From Pseudomonadota bacterium (GTDB taxonomy: Bacteria; Pseudomonadota; Gammaproteobacteria; Ga0077536), in the NCBI GenBank assembly GCA_016719885.1, contig JADJYF010000026.1, forward strand, positions 124,001 to 188,000: 64,000 nucleotides of DNA. Reading direction: 5' to 3'. The position numbers and the translations under genes are program-made. Under the pieces are notes generated by a model. It searched no databases. It was not told where the DNA came from and saw only the letters and a list, made by a program, of their open reading frames with translations. Below, in pieces: positions 8,606 to 17,839 of this stretch (the first letter of the stretch is position 1; every line of letters begins with the position of its first letter).

Positions 8606-10669
8606 AATGGCAGCCTGGCATTCGCGACGGCCACGGCGCAGGCGGCGGACACGCTGGTCGATGACGAATACCTAGCCAAGCTTGGCGACGGCTCGAACTG
8701 GCCCGCCTACGGCCGCACCTCCACCGAACAGCGCTACAGCCCGCTAGCCGAAATCAACGCCGCCAATGTCGGCAAGCTCGGCATCCAATGGGTCACAGAC
8801 CTGCCCAACGAACGCTCCCTGATAGCAACGCCGCTGGCGGTCGACGGCGTGCTCTATTTCACCGGCAGCTACAGCCGCACCTATGCCGTCGATGCGCGCA
8901 ACGGCAAGATCCTGTGGCAATTCGATCCCAAGACCATCGAGCACGCCGGCGATCGCCTGCGCGTCATGTGGGACATCAACCGCGGACCTGCCTATTACAA
9001 GGGCAAGGTCATCATCTCCACCGTCGACGGTCGCCTGGTCGCACTCGACGCCAAGACCGGCAAGCAGTTGTGGGAAACGATGACCGTCGACCCGCGCAAG
9101 TCCTACTACGTCAACGGCGCGCCCAAGGTATTCCGCGACAAGGTCATCATCGGCAACGGCGGCACCGAGCACGAAGCGGCGCGTGGTTACGTGACCGCCT
9201 ACGACATCGAGACCGGCAAGCAGGCCTGGCGCTTCTACATCGTGCCCGGCAATCCGGCCGACGGCTTCGAGAACAAGGCCATGGAAATGGCGGCCAAGAC
9301 CTGGAGCGGCGAATGGTGGAAACACGGCGGCGGCGGCAACGTGTGGAACGGCATGACCTACGACGCCGAGTTCAACCAGCTCTTGATCGGCACCGGCAAC
9401 GGCTCACCCTGGAACCAGAAACTGCGCAGCCCGGGCGGCGGGGACAACCTGTTCCTGTGTTCGATCGTCGCGGTCGATGCCGACACCGGCGAATACAAGT
9501 GGCATTACCAGACCAATCCCGGCGAAACCTGGGACTTCAATGCCAACATGGACATCGTGCTGGCCGACGTGCAGTACGGCGGCCAACCGATCAAGGCGCT
9601 GTTGCAGGCGCCCAAGAACGGCTTCTTCTACGTCATCAACCGTGCCAACGGTGAACTGCTGTCGGCCGAGAAGTTCGGCAAGGTGACGTGGGCCGAACGC
9701 ATCGATCTCAAAACCGGACGCCCGGTCGAAGTGCAAGGCGCGCGCTACGAGGACGGCGAGGAACTGGTGTGGCCGGGCCCGTGGGGCGCGCACAACTGGC
9801 ATGCGATGTCCTACAACCCGGGCACCGGCCTGGTGTACATCCCGGCCTGGGACATGCCTGGCCTCTACAACGACAAGGGCTTCGATGCGGCCAAGTGGCA
9901 GTCGCCGCATTTCAAGGTCGACCCGGGCGTCGCGTTCGGCGGTGAAGACGTGCCGAAAGACATCGGCCAGGCGCGCCTCCTCGCCTGGGATCCGATCAAG
10001 CAGAAGAAAGTCTGGTCCCACGATCTGCCGCCGGTGTGGAACGCCGGCACCATGACCACCAAGGGCAACCTCGTGTTCCAGGGCCGCGCCGACGGCGAGT
10101 TCGTCGCCTACGATGCCGCCAAGGGCGACAAGCTATGGTCGGTGCAGCTCGGTTCCGGTATTTCCTCGGCGCCCATCACCTACACCGTGGACGGCAAACA
10201 GTACGTGTCCTTGCTGGTCGGCTGGGGCGGCGGCGGCACGATCTTGGGTTCGCTGGCCGCGCAACACGGGTGGAAGTACAAGGTCCATCCGCGCCGCCTC
10301 TATACCTTCGCGCTCGACGGCAAGCAGCCGGTACCACCTTCGCCGCCGCCGGCCTTCGCGCAGCCACTGGACCCGCCGGATTTCAAAATCGATGCCAAGC
10401 TCGCTGAGCACGGCCGCGATCTCTTCGCACGTTCCTGCCTGTACTGCCACGGCGCCGGCATGGTGGCGGGCGGCGAAGCGCCGGATCTGCGCGAATCGCC
10501 GCTCGCGGCCGATCGGGACGCGTTTGAAGCCGTGGTGCTGAAAGGCGCCAAGATTGCCAACGGCATGCCGCGCTTCGCCGAATTGACAGCCGATGATGTC
10601 GGCGGGTTGATGCACTTCATCCGTCTGCGAGCACGAGAGACGAAGGCCGCGCAGGCTTCAACGCCCTAG
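8606..10669 (+). CDS. PQQ-dependent quinohemoprotein alcohol dehydrogenase (5' end lost)
   Basis: The frame opens at 8606 immediately after an in-frame TAA at 8603 and reads GSLAFATATAQA before ADTLVDD. That is the tail of a signal peptide whose start lies in the corrupted sequence; a GTG at 8849 is internal. About 600 residues form the eight-bladed quinoprotein propeller with W-motifs (for example GKILWQF, GKQLW). The catalytic Asp is in TWDFN (9530-9541). A C-terminal cytochrome c domain has CLYCH (10436-10450) and a likely axial Met in NGMP (10565). This is a type II quinohemoprotein ADH layout, oxidising alcohols in the periplasm and passing electrons through haem. The vicinal Cys-Cys typical of the family is replaced by Met-Trp (8966-8971). 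The residue two after the catalytic Asp is Asn, so a lanthanide-type Asp is absent. Confidence 0.9.
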   Translation, partial: NGSLAFATATAQAADTLVDDEYLAKLGDGSNWPAYGRTSTEQRYSPLAEINAANVGKLGIQWVTDLPNERSLIATPLAVDGVLYFTGSYSRTYAVDARNGKILWQFDPKTIEHAGDRLRVMWDINRGPAYYKGKVIISTVDGRLVALDAKTGKQLWETMTVDPRKSYYVNGAPKVFRDKVIIGNGGTEHEAARGYVTAYDIETGKQAWRFYIVPGNPADGFENKAMEMAAKTWSGEWWKHGGGGNVWNGMTYDAEFNQLLIGTGNGSPWNQKLRSPGGGDNLFLCSIVAVDADTGEYKWHYQTNPGETWDFNANMDIVLADVQYGGQPIKALLQAPKNGFFYVINRANGELLSAEKFGKVTWAERIDLKTGRPVEVQGARYEDGEELVWPGPWGAHNWHAMSYNPGTGLVYIPAWDMPGLYNDKGFDAAKWQSPHFKVDPGVAFGGEDVPKDIGQARLLAWDPIKQKKVWSHDLPPVWNAGTMTTKGNLVFQGRADGEFVAYDAAKGDKLWSVQLGSGISSAPITYTVDGKQYVSLLVGWGGGGTILGSLAAQHGWKYKVHPRRLYTFALDGKQPVPPSPPPAFAQPLDPPDFKIDAKLAEHGRDLFARSCLYCHGAGMVAGGEAPDLRESPLAADRDAFEAVVLKGAKIANGMPRFAELTADDVGGLMHFIRLRARETKAAQASTP

Positions 10670-10679
10670 CGCGGTAGCG

Positions 10680-11349
10680 TTACGACAGGGCGGTCACCTG
10701 AGAGCGTGCCCGCTCTTCGGCCGCATCGCCGGGCAACACGTCCGCGATGCCATGACGGATGGCGAGTTTGGTCATCTCGGTGGCATTGGTCACGTTCAAC
10801 TTGCGCTTGGCCTGGGTCAGATAATTGACCACGGTCTTATAGTGGATGGAGAGCCGCAGTGCGATTTCACGCGGATCGACACCACTGGTCGCCATCGACA
10901 CGATTTCGAATTCACGCGCCGAGAGTTGTTCGAAGGATTTTCCGCCCCGCGGACGCGATGGCGATTCGGGCAATACTGTTGCTGATGTAGTCTTCCCCGC
11001 CGCCACGCACGCACCGCGCCGACGAGTTCTCCGGCGCCAAGCTTGACACATACCGGCCCGCTTTCATGGCCTGCATGACGAATACGCCTTCGTCGTGCAC
11101 GCTGACCGCGAGGATGCGAGCGGCCGCGTCGAGGCTCCTGATGCGCTGGATGGCGGTGACGCCCGACATCTTCGGCATCGAGAGATCCATGACGACGACA
11201 TGGGGCTTGGCGTCGCGGAACATGAGATAGCCGAGTTCGCCGTTAGCCGCTTCCGTGATGTCGCCGCACCAGCGCTGCTGCTCCAGCAGGGCTCGAAAAC
11301 CAACGCGAACGATGGCGTGGTCGTCGACCAGCAGTATATTGACACCCAT
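10680..11349 (-). pseudogene. NarL/FixJ-type response regulator, disrupted by several indels
   Basis: The receiver domain begins at ATG 11349 (MGVNILLVDDHAIVRVGF, phospho-Asp in VVVMDLSMP). Its frame becomes distorted after KAGRYVSS near 11040, returns for DYISNSIARIAIAS, and is lost again at the GGGG near 10950. The LuxR-type helix-turn-helix follows in another frame (SFEQLSAREFEIV to TKLAIRHGIADVL, ending 10680). Comparison with the intact neighbour at 13982-14611 shows the breaks correspond to missing or extra G residues in G-rich positions. Either this is a decaying paralogue or the sequence here has homopolymer errors. It is convergent with the PQQ dehydrogenase gene (10 bases between stops), which would fit a regulator of that enzyme. 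Confidence 0.75.
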
Positions 11350-11374
11350 GGCGGGTCTGCGCGCCCGAGCCGCC

Positions 11375-13900
11375 TCAGAACGTCATCCGCACCCCGACCC
11401 ATCCCGCGCGCGGCGCGCCGGCGCCAACGAATATTGGCCGCTGATCCGCGAGGCCCGGGATCACCTCGGACGGGTCCTCGCCGAGCAGGCCAAAGCTCTC
11501 GTAGTCGGTATCGAACAGGTTGGTGCCACGCGCGAACACTTCAAAGTGTTTGTTCACGGCATAGGACGCGCGCAGGTTGACCAGCGCATAGCCGTCCAGT
11601 GCATCGAGTTGATTCGATTCATCGCCGCGCAGGAACTGGCCCGAGTTGTAGAGCAGGTCGAGCCCCAGCACCAGGCTCCACGGCGTGCGCCAGTCGGCGC
11701 TGAATTTGAACTGGTGATCGGGGATGCCCGGCAGACGATCGCCCTTGTTCACGGTCAGCTCGCCATTGCTATCGGCGAACGGATGGTTGGGACTCTGTAC
11801 CTGGAACTGGTCTTCGAAGGTCGCGCGCACGTAGCTGTAGGCGATCGCGTAGTCGAAGCGCTCGAAGCTGACGGCGAATGCCGATTCGAAGCCTTCACGC
11901 AGCGTCTCATCGACGTTGGCGAACAGGCCCGTGCCACGCCCCGTGGTCTGGAAAATTATGTCGTTGTGATTAGCGGTGCGGAAATAGCCGAGCCGGTGCT
12001 GGACCACGCCGAGCTTGCCGCGCACGCCGAATTCGACGCTCTTGGCCACCACCTGGCGCAACGGCGGATCGGCGAGGAAGGCATTCGGCAGACGGCATTC
12101 GAAGTCGACGTCGTCCGGATCCTCACCGCGCGCGGCAGCCGCGGCGCGCGCGCGCTCGAAAGTGTCTTCGTTGCACGACAGTTCGATGGGCGTCGGTGCG
12201 CGCGACGATTCGCTGTAGTTGGCGTAGGCGCTGTTGTTCTCGGCAAGCTTGAATGTCGCTCCAACGGTCGGATTGAACCGCGAATAGTCGTGGCTGCCGT
12301 TCAATTCGGGACGCGCCGCCGACAGGTCGCTGACCTTGACGGCGGTGCGGTTGTAGCGCCCGCCGGCAGTGACCGTCAGGCGCGACGTGACATCGAAGGC
12401 GTCGAGCACATACACGCTCCAGGTGCCGTTGACGGTATCGACCTCGGTTGCTTCGCGACCCAGGAACGAACTGAGGCCGAGGCCCGCGGTGCTGCGCGTG
12501 ACAGGGTCCAGGTCCGCCAGTTCCACCGTCGACTTGAAGCGCGCTTCGCCGCGCGCATAGCCGGCGCCCGCCACCAGGTAGTTGTCGTGACCGAACAACG
12601 GGCGCTGCACACTGCCCTGCAGGTCGAGGCCGTAGCTCTGTTGGCTGCGCGAACTCAGGTTGTTGATGGCTGCATCACCAATGACGCCGCTGCCGGTGAG
12701 CGTCGGTGTCAGGTCGTCGAGGTTGAACGCTTCGTCGCCCGGCGCCAGCAGCGCGTTCATCGCGGCCTCGAGCGCTGCCGGGTTCGCGGCGCCCAGCACG
12801 TTGGCCTCACACAGGTCGTCGTCGTCGATGCCGATGCGCGCGAGGTCGTCGTCCTCGAGACCTTCCAGCAGGAAATTGCCACCACCGAGCTGGCAGGCCA
12901 AAAGATCGGCGGCGTCGCCGTTGAACGACGAGGTCTTGATATCCCGGTAGTAGCCAGTGGTGGCGAGCTTGATGCCCTCACCGACTTCATGATCACCATT
13001 CAGCGTGAAGCTGTAGGCCTCGTTCTTCGTGATGTCGGGCGCAGTGAAGATAGCCTCGCGGTCCAGCGCCGCGAGCCCCACCGGCGCCGGGCCGTTACCC
13101 GTGAGGTCGGTGTCGCCATATTGAAAGCCGAGATCGAGCTTTGAATTCTCGCCGCGAAAGCTAGCCGCGCCGTAAACGTTCACCGCGTCGGAGTCCGACA
13201 GATCGCGCCAGCCATCCTCGGTGAAATAGTCGACGTTGACGTAGTAACCCAAGGTGCCATTGTTGCCACCGCTTTCAGCACTGGTTTCCGCCCTACCCCA
13301 CGAACCGCCTGACGCCTCCACTTCGTGGCCACTGAAATTGAAGCCGTTCTTCATTTCAATCGACAGCGCACCGCCCAGGGTATTGAGACCGAACAGCGGG
13401 TTGCTGCCGCCCAGCATGGTCATGCTGTGAATGGCCGATTCGGGAATGAGATCCCAGTTGACCGCATCACCGAGTGGCTCGTTGATGCGCGCGCCGTTCT
13501 GGAACACCGCGATGCCCTGCGCGAGCCCCAGCAGCGGCGAGGCCGTATAGCCGCGGTACTGCACGTCGGGTTGCAGCGGGTTGTTCTGCGCCGAATTGAT
13601 GCTGACGCTGCCGAGATGCGCGCCGAGATAATCGGTGAGATCGCTGGCTTGCGCGCGCTTGAAGGCATCGGCATCGGCGGCTTGCACCGTGAACGGCAAG
13701 CGCTCGGCGGCGATGCCGTCGCCACCCGGCGCCGGCGCTACCACCACCACTTCGTCATCGAAGCCCGCGCCTTCGGCGGCCAGGGTGATGGTCGGTACCG
13801 CGGCAACCCACATCGCCATCAAACAGGTTTGCGCGATCACATCGCGCGCTCTGCAATTGTTCACTTTCGGCTCGGTCCATGTGATCGAATCGGCCGGCAT
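11375..13900 (-). CDS. TonB-dependent outer-membrane receptor
   Basis: An 841-residue receptor (from ATG 13900). A signal peptide ends near TITLAAEG, a TonB-box-like stretch DDEVVVVAP follows, then a plug domain (DYLGAHLGSVSINSAQNNPLQ; GLNTLGGALSIEMKNG), and a 22-strand-type barrel ends in the BAM signal GVRMTF. A GTG at 13864 would shorten the N-terminus by 12 residues and give a more normal signal peptide; neither start has a clear Shine-Dalgarno. An extracellular-loop region at residues about 345-365 is very acidic (EDDDLARIGIDDDDLCE) and flanked by cysteines. The gene sits between two response-regulator genes of the PQQ region, so it may import a metal, cofactor or substrate used by the alcohol dehydrogenase system. 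The ligand cannot be read from sequence. Confidence 0.9.
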   Translation of the reverse strand: MPADSITWTEPKVNNCRARDVIAQTCLMAMWVAAVPTITLAAEGAGFDDEVVVVAPAPGGDGIAAERLPFTVQAADADAFKRAQASDLTDYLGAHLGSVSINSAQNNPLQPDVQYRGYTASPLLGLAQGIAVFQNGARINEPLGDAVNWDLIPESAIHSMTMLGGSNPLFGLNTLGGALSIEMKNGFNFSGHEVEASGGSWGRAETSAESGGNNGTLGYYVNVDYFTEDGWRDLSDSDAVNVYGAASFRGENSKLDLGFQYGDTDLTGNGPAPVGLAALDREAIFTAPDITKNEAYSFTLNGDHEVGEGIKLATTGYYRDIKTSSFNGDAADLLACQLGGGNFLLEGLEDDDLARIGIDDDDLCEANVLGAANPAALEAAMNALLAPGDEAFNLDDLTPTLTGSGVIGDAAINNLSSRSQQSYGLDLQGSVQRPLFGHDNYLVAGAGYARGEARFKSTVELADLDPVTRSTAGLGLSSFLGREATEVDTVNGTWSVYVLDAFDVTSRLTVTAGGRYNRTAVKVSDLSAARPELNGSHDYSRFNPTVGATFKLAENNSAYANYSESSRAPTPIELSCNEDTFERARAAAAARGEDPDDVDFECRLPNAFLADPPLRQVVAKSVEFGVRGKLGVVQHRLGYFRTANHNDIIFQTTGRGTGLFANVDETLREGFESAFAVSFERFDYAIAYSYVRATFEDQFQVQSPNHPFADSNGELTVNKGDRLPGIPDHQFKFSADWRTPWSLVLGLDLLYNSGQFLRGDESNQLDALDGYALVNLRASYAVNKHFEVFARGTNLFDTDYESFGLLGEDPSEVIPGLADQRPIFVGAGAPRAGWVGVRMTF

Positions 13901-13981
13901 TGTAGTGGCAGAAACGGGCGCGGGCGGCGGGAAATTCCCCCGCGTATCGCGGGAAAATCTCCCGCGCGATGAACACCCGCC

Positions 13982-14611
13982 TCAGGCGCGAACCAAGCCG
14001 TGACGGATCGCGAGACGCGTCAGTTCCGCGCTGGTCTCTACTTCCAGCTTGCTCTTGATCTGGGTTGCGTAGTTGGCGACGGTCTTGTAGCTCAGCGCGA
14101 GGCGATTGGCGATGGCATTGACGCTCAAGCCCTCGGCCAGCAGGCACACGATTTCGAATTCGCGGGTCGACAAGGCTTGGAACGGCGAATCGCTGCCCTT
14201 GGTCTTCTGGAAGGCGAGGCGTTGTGCGATGTCGGGGTCGATATAGATATTGCCGTTGGCAATCTGGCGCACGGCCTCGACCAGCACCACCGGCGCGCTG
14301 CTCTTGCCGATATAGCCGCGCGCGCCGGCCTGCAGCGCCTGCTCCACGAACAGGGTGTCCTCGTGCATGCTGAACACCAGCACGCGCGCATCGCTCTGGC
14401 GCGACACGATGCGGCGAATGGCCTCGATACCGCCGACACCAGGCATGCTCAGATCCATGATGACGAGGTCGGGCGCATGCTCGACGAACTGCCGGCACGC
14501 GGCTTCACCACTCTCGGCCTCGGCCACCACGCACAGGTCGCCCTGGTTTTCCAGCAAGGTCTTGAAGCCGGCCCGCACGACCGCATGATCGTCGACCAAC
14601 AGGATGCGCAT
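13982..14611 (-). CDS. NarL/FixJ family two-component response regulator (partner of the adjacent MoxY-like kinase)
   Basis: A 209-residue regulator. The receiver has acidic pocket D7/D8, phospho-acceptor D53 (VIMDLSMPG), K103 and a LuxR-type helix-turn-helix at about 146-209 (STREFEIVCLLAEGLSVNAI). It starts at ATG 14611, four bases after the kinase stop, so kinase and regulator are translated from one mRNA. An open frame extends upstream to 14788 but that part overlaps kinase codons. Regulators of this type (MoxX, ExaE/AgmR, ErcR) control PQQ alcohol dehydrogenases in methylotrophs and pseudomonads; that target is inferred here from position. It also serves as an intact reference for the broken paralogue at 10680-11349. 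Confidence 0.9.
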   Translation of the reverse strand: MRILLVDDHAVVRAGFKTLLENQGDLCVVAEAESGEAACRQFVEHAPDLVIMDLSMPGVGGIEAIRRIVSRQSDARVLVFSMHEDTLFVEQALQAGARGYIGKSSAPVVLVEAVRQIANGNIYIDPDIAQRLAFQKTKGSDSPFQALSTREFEIVCLLAEGLSVNAIANRLALSYKTVANYATQIKSKLEVETSAELTRLAIRHGLVRA

Positions 14612-14615
14612 CGGA

Positions 14616-15974
14616 TTAGCCAAGTTCGTTCTCCGTTTCGAGCAGCATGGCGAGCGGCAGGCGAACGCGCAAGCGTGAACCGGCGCCGGCCGCCGATTCG
14701 AGCGCCAAGTGTCCACCCAGGGTTTGCGCACGCTCCTTGATGCCCGCCAGCCCGAGACCACGCGGCTGCTGTGCGGGCGTGAAACCACGACCGTTGTCCT
14801 CGATACATAGCTCGAGCGTCGCGCAATCCTGATGGTCGTCGCCGACGTGCAATTCGACCGCGGCCTCGCTCGCGGCGGCGTGCCGCGCGATATTGGTCAG
14901 GGCTTCCTGCACGATGCGATACAGGCCGATGCGCGCGGCGGCGTTGAGCTTGGGCAGGCTGCGCGACGCCTCGAAACGACAAAAGCATTCGGCATGATGG
15001 TCGTTCCACTCATCGATCATCGAAGCGATCGCCGCCACCAGACCGAGTTCGTCGAGCATCACCGGATGTAAGCGCGCCATCATGCGCCGCGCCCGCGCAT
15101 AGATATCGCTGGACACGTCGGTGATGGTGGCGGCGCGCTCGGCCAGCGCCGGCTGTGTCACCTCCAGGCGCTCGCGTATCGACACCGCGAGGGCCTTGAT
15201 GGCGGTGATTGATTGTCCCATCTCGTCATGCAGTTCATGGGCGAGATGGCGACGCTCCTGTTCCTGGATGTCCAGCGAGCGCTGCGCCAGGCGCAGGTTC
15301 TCGGCATGACTCGCGGCCAGCGCCGCCGCCATGTGGTTGTAGCGGGTGGTGATGGCATCGATGTCGGCCAGGCCCACCACCGGCACGCGCGCGGTGTACT
15401 GGCCGCGTTCGATGCCTTCGAGGGCCTCGGCCAGCTTGGCCAGCGGTTGCAGGGCGCGCCCCAGGAACACGAAAACCAGCGCGATGGCGCCCACGCAGAT
15501 CACGAACAACACCACCATGGTGGTGCGGGTCTCGCGCCACGCCTCGCTGATCTCATCGTCGGGCTCGGCCGCGATCACGATGCGGCCATGGGCATAGGGC
15601 ACGGCGTGCTCGAGTTCGGCGGGAGCGGGCCGCACCAGCGCCGCGAACCAGGCCGGCGCGGTGCTGGAATGGGCGACGCGGCGCGTGGCGCGCGACGGCT
15701 TCGCCTCACCGTCATGCACGACCTCGAAACGCAGATGCCGAATGGCAGCGTCGCGCGTGAGGCGCGCGGTGAGTTCGCCGAGCTCGGCGTCGCTGACGGT
15801 GGCGCCGGGCGCCGCGACCAGGCCTTGCAGCAAGGTGGTCGCGAGATCGCTCGACGCGTTCAGTTCGTCGAGCACCGCCTGGCGGACATCGGCCAGCAGG
15901 TAGGCAACGCCGACCGCCAAGGTCGCGCCGAAAATCAATGACAACAGCAGCGTCAGGCGTACGCGTAAGTCCAT
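14616..15974 (-). CDS. MoxY-like sensor histidine kinase (LapD/MoxY periplasmic domain, HAMP, HisKA_3)
   Basis: A 452-residue membrane kinase. TM1 covers residues about 8-28, a periplasmic domain runs to about 150 (features of LapD_MoxY_N, for example AAIRHLRFEVVHDGE), and TM2 is at about 152-172. A HAMP segment follows to about 225, then a HisKA_3 dimerisation domain with AHELHDEMGQS (H249 as phospho-acceptor), and a C-terminal HATPase with EALTNIARHA, DNGRGF and GLGLAGIKERA. MoxY was named as a kinase of methanol oxidation in Paracoccus; family members sense unknown periplasmic signals. It forms an operon with the response regulator at 13982. In this context it probably responds to an alcohol or its oxidation products. 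Confidence 0.9.
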   Translation of the reverse strand: MDLRVRLTLLLSLIFGATLAVGVAYLLADVRQAVLDELNASSDLATTLLQGLVAAPGATVSDAELGELTARLTRDAAIRHLRFEVVHDGEAKPSRATRRVAHSSTAPAWFAALVRPAPAELEHAVPYAHGRIVIAAEPDDEISEAWRETRTTMVVLFVICVGAIALVFVFLGRALQPLAKLAEALEGIERGQYTARVPVVGLADIDAITTRYNHMAAALAASHAENLRLAQRSLDIQEQERRHLAHELHDEMGQSITAIKALAVSIRERLEVTQPALAERAATITDVSSDIYARARRMMARLHPVMLDELGLVAAIASMIDEWNDHHAECFCRFEASRSLPKLNAAARIGLYRIVQEALTNIARHAAASEAAVELHVGDDHQDCATLELCIEDNGRGFTPAQQPRGLGLAGIKERAQTLGGHLALESAAGAGSRLRVRLPLAMLLETENELG

Positions 15975-16006
15975 GCCCGGCCAGCTCGCTGCGCGTCAAG
16001 GCGGCG

Positions 16007-16309
16007 TCAGTGGTCGGGCTGGGCCTGGCGCTTGGCGTAGGCGGCCTGCTGCTCGCTGCTGGCCTCGAGCTGGTACTTGTCCTTCCACTCGCTGTAGGGC
16101 ATGCCGTAGACCCGTTCGCGCGCCTGCTCGTAATCCATCGCGACGCCGCGCGTCTCGGCCTCGGCGCGATACCACTTGGCCAGGCAGTTGCGGCAGAAGC
16201 CGGCAAGGTTCATGAGGTCGATGTTCTGCACTTCCGTATGTTCGCGCAGGTAGTCGCGCAAACGCCGGAAGGCTGCCGCTTCGATTTCGATTTCGGTCTG
16301 TGCTTCCAT
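16007..16309 (-). CDS. DUF1244 family protein
   Basis: A 100-residue soluble protein with the DUF1244 core IDLMNLAGFCRNCLAKWY around residues 31-50 and the downstream YGMPYSEWK motif. The two cysteines in FCRNC suggest metal or redox chemistry but the function of the family is unknown. ATG 16309 is favoured by AGGTG eight bases upstream; a GTG three codons earlier (16318) is possible. A TATAAT box lies about 60 bases upstream. It is a single gene between two unrelated two-component systems on the same strand, 32 bases downstream of the MoxY-like kinase start, and is not obviously linked to either. Confidence 0.85.
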   Translation of the reverse strand: MEAQTEIEIEAAAFRRLRDYLREHTEVQNIDLMNLAGFCRNCLAKWYRAEAETRGVAMDYEQARERVYGMPYSEWKDKYQLEASSEQQAAYAKRQAQPDH

Positions 16310-16371
16310 GGGGTTCACCTGGTTCGGGAGATTGCATGCTGCGCCCGCTTCCGCGCCGGGCGCCGCGTTCG

Positions 16372-16377
16372 ATTATA
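16372..16377 (-). promoter_or_regulatory. Sigma70-like -10 box for the DUF1244 gene
   Basis: A perfect TATAAT on the minus strand predicts a start near 16365 and a leader of about 56 bases before ATG 16309. No good -35 hexamer is present at 17-base spacing. The box sits between the stop of the sigma54-type regulator (16400) and the DUF1244 gene. Confidence 0.5.
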
Positions 16378-16399
16378 AGGGCGCGCGCCGCGTTTGCCG

Positions 16400-17830
16400 T
16401 CAGACCTCGTCACCACGCAGGCCATGCTTGTCCATGCGATAACGCATGGCCATGCGCGTGATGCCGAGGCGACGCGCCGCTTCCGAGATGTTGCCGGCGC
16501 TGCCCTTCAGCGCGCGCGCCAACATGGTCTTCTCCAATTCCTCGAGCGTCATGTCTTCCAATATCGGGGTCGGCGGCGGCGCCGCGACCGGGCTGGCGCC
16601 ATCGCCAAGCGCGAGCGCGCTTGCATCGATCAGACCGCCGCCCGACAACAGCACGGCGCGTTCGATGACATGGCTGAGTTCGCGCACGTTGCCGGGCCAG
16701 CCATAGGCGCACAGGCGCTCGAGCGCGGCCGCCGAGAGGCGCGCGTCGCGCGCGCCGTAGCGTCGCGCACTGTCGCCAAGAAAATGCTCGGCCAACAGGC
16801 GGATGTCATCGCCGCGCGCGCGCAGCGGCGGCAATTCCAGGGTCAGCACCTTGAGGCGGTAGTAGAGATCGGCGCGCAACGCGCCGCTTGCAACCATCTC
16901 CGCGACCGGCCGATTGGTGGCGGCGATGAACCACGCGCGACTGCGCAGTTCGTGGCTGCTGCCGATGCGACGCAGGGTGCGCCGTTCCAGCACGGCCAGC
17001 AGCTTGGCCTGCAGCTCCAGCGGCAATTCGCCGATTTCATCGAGGAATACCACGCCATCCTCGGCGGCCTCGATGAGTCCGGTACGCTCGGCGAGCGCAT
17101 GGGTGAAGGCGCCCTTGACGTGACCGAACAGCTCCGACTCGATGAGATCCTTGGGCAGCGCCGCGCAGTCGACGTGCACGAAGGGCAGCGCGGCGCGCGC
17201 CGAGCCTTGGTGCAGGAGACGCGCGGTGACGTCCTTGCCGGTGCCGGTCTCGCCGGTGATGAGTACGGTGGGCGCCGGCGCGGCACCACCGCCGACCAGG
17301 CTCGCGATGCGCGCCACCTGTTGTCGAACTTCGTCGATGGCCGCCGATGCCCCTATCAATTGCGCGCCCGGCGTCAGCGAAATTTCGCGCGTGCGCGAAT
17401 ATTCGAGCTGGCGACCGAGCGCCGCCTGGGCCAGCACCTTCTCGATATTGACGCGCAGTTCCTCGAGGTCGACGGGCTTCTTGAGGTAATCCGACGCGGC
17501 GCACTTCATCGCCTGCACGGCGTCTTCCACTTCGCCGTAGGCGGTCATCACGATCACCGGCACCGCGCTGCGCGCGCGCAGCCGCTGCAGGAAGTCGAGC
17601 CCCGAACCGTCGGGCAGGCGCATGTCGAGCAGCACGAGATCGGCGCCCTGCGCCGCCAACTGGCGGTCCGCCGCCGCCAGGCTGCCGGCGTGGGCACAGC
17701 GGTAGCCGGATTTCTCGAGGTGGCGCACCACGGCCTTGGCGAACAAGGCCTCGTCGTCAACCACCAGCACCGAGGTCACGCCGAGCGGCACTTCGGCGTG
17801 CAGGGTTTCGATGTCATGGTTCCGCGCCAT
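16400..17830 (-). CDS. NtrC-family sigma54-dependent response regulator
   Basis: A 476-residue regulator. The receiver domain has D26/D27, phospho-acceptor D69 (VLLDMRLPDG) and K118. The AAA+ domain has Walker A GETGTGKD (193-200), Walker B VFLDEIGE (261-268) and ATNRP sensor region. The C-terminus is a Fis-type helix-turn-helix (GNISEAARRLGITRMAMRY). The sigma54-contact loop reads GAFTHA (240-245) instead of GAFTGA; GAFTDA-type variants are known in the family, but His is unusual. It starts nine bases after the kinase stop, forming a kinase-regulator operon. The target is unknown; the closest same-strand unit downstream is DUF1244. Activity would depend on RpoN. Confidence 0.92.
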   Translation of the reverse strand: MARNHDIETLHAEVPLGVTSVLVVDDEALFAKAVVRHLEKSGYRCAHAGSLAAADRQLAAQGADLVLLDMRLPDGSGLDFLQRLRARSAVPVIVMTAYGEVEDAVQAMKCAASDYLKKPVDLEELRVNIEKVLAQAALGRQLEYSRTREISLTPGAQLIGASAAIDEVRQQVARIASLVGGGAAPAPTVLITGETGTGKDVTARLLHQGSARAALPFVHVDCAALPKDLIESELFGHVKGAFTHALAERTGLIEAAEDGVVFLDEIGELPLELQAKLLAVLERRTLRRIGSSHELRSRAWFIAATNRPVAEMVASGALRADLYYRLKVLTLELPPLRARGDDIRLLAEHFLGDSARRYGARDARLSAAALERLCAYGWPGNVRELSHVIERAVLLSGGGLIDASALALGDGASPVAAPPPTPILEDMTLEELEKTMLARALKGSAGNISEAARRLGITRMAMRYRMDKHGLRGDEV

Positions 17831-17839
17831 GGCTGCATT

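Noticed and set aside
11255..13144. Long plus-strand frame opposite the TonB receptor
   Set aside because: Shadow of the receptor gene, which has signal peptide, plug and a C-terminal barrel signal.
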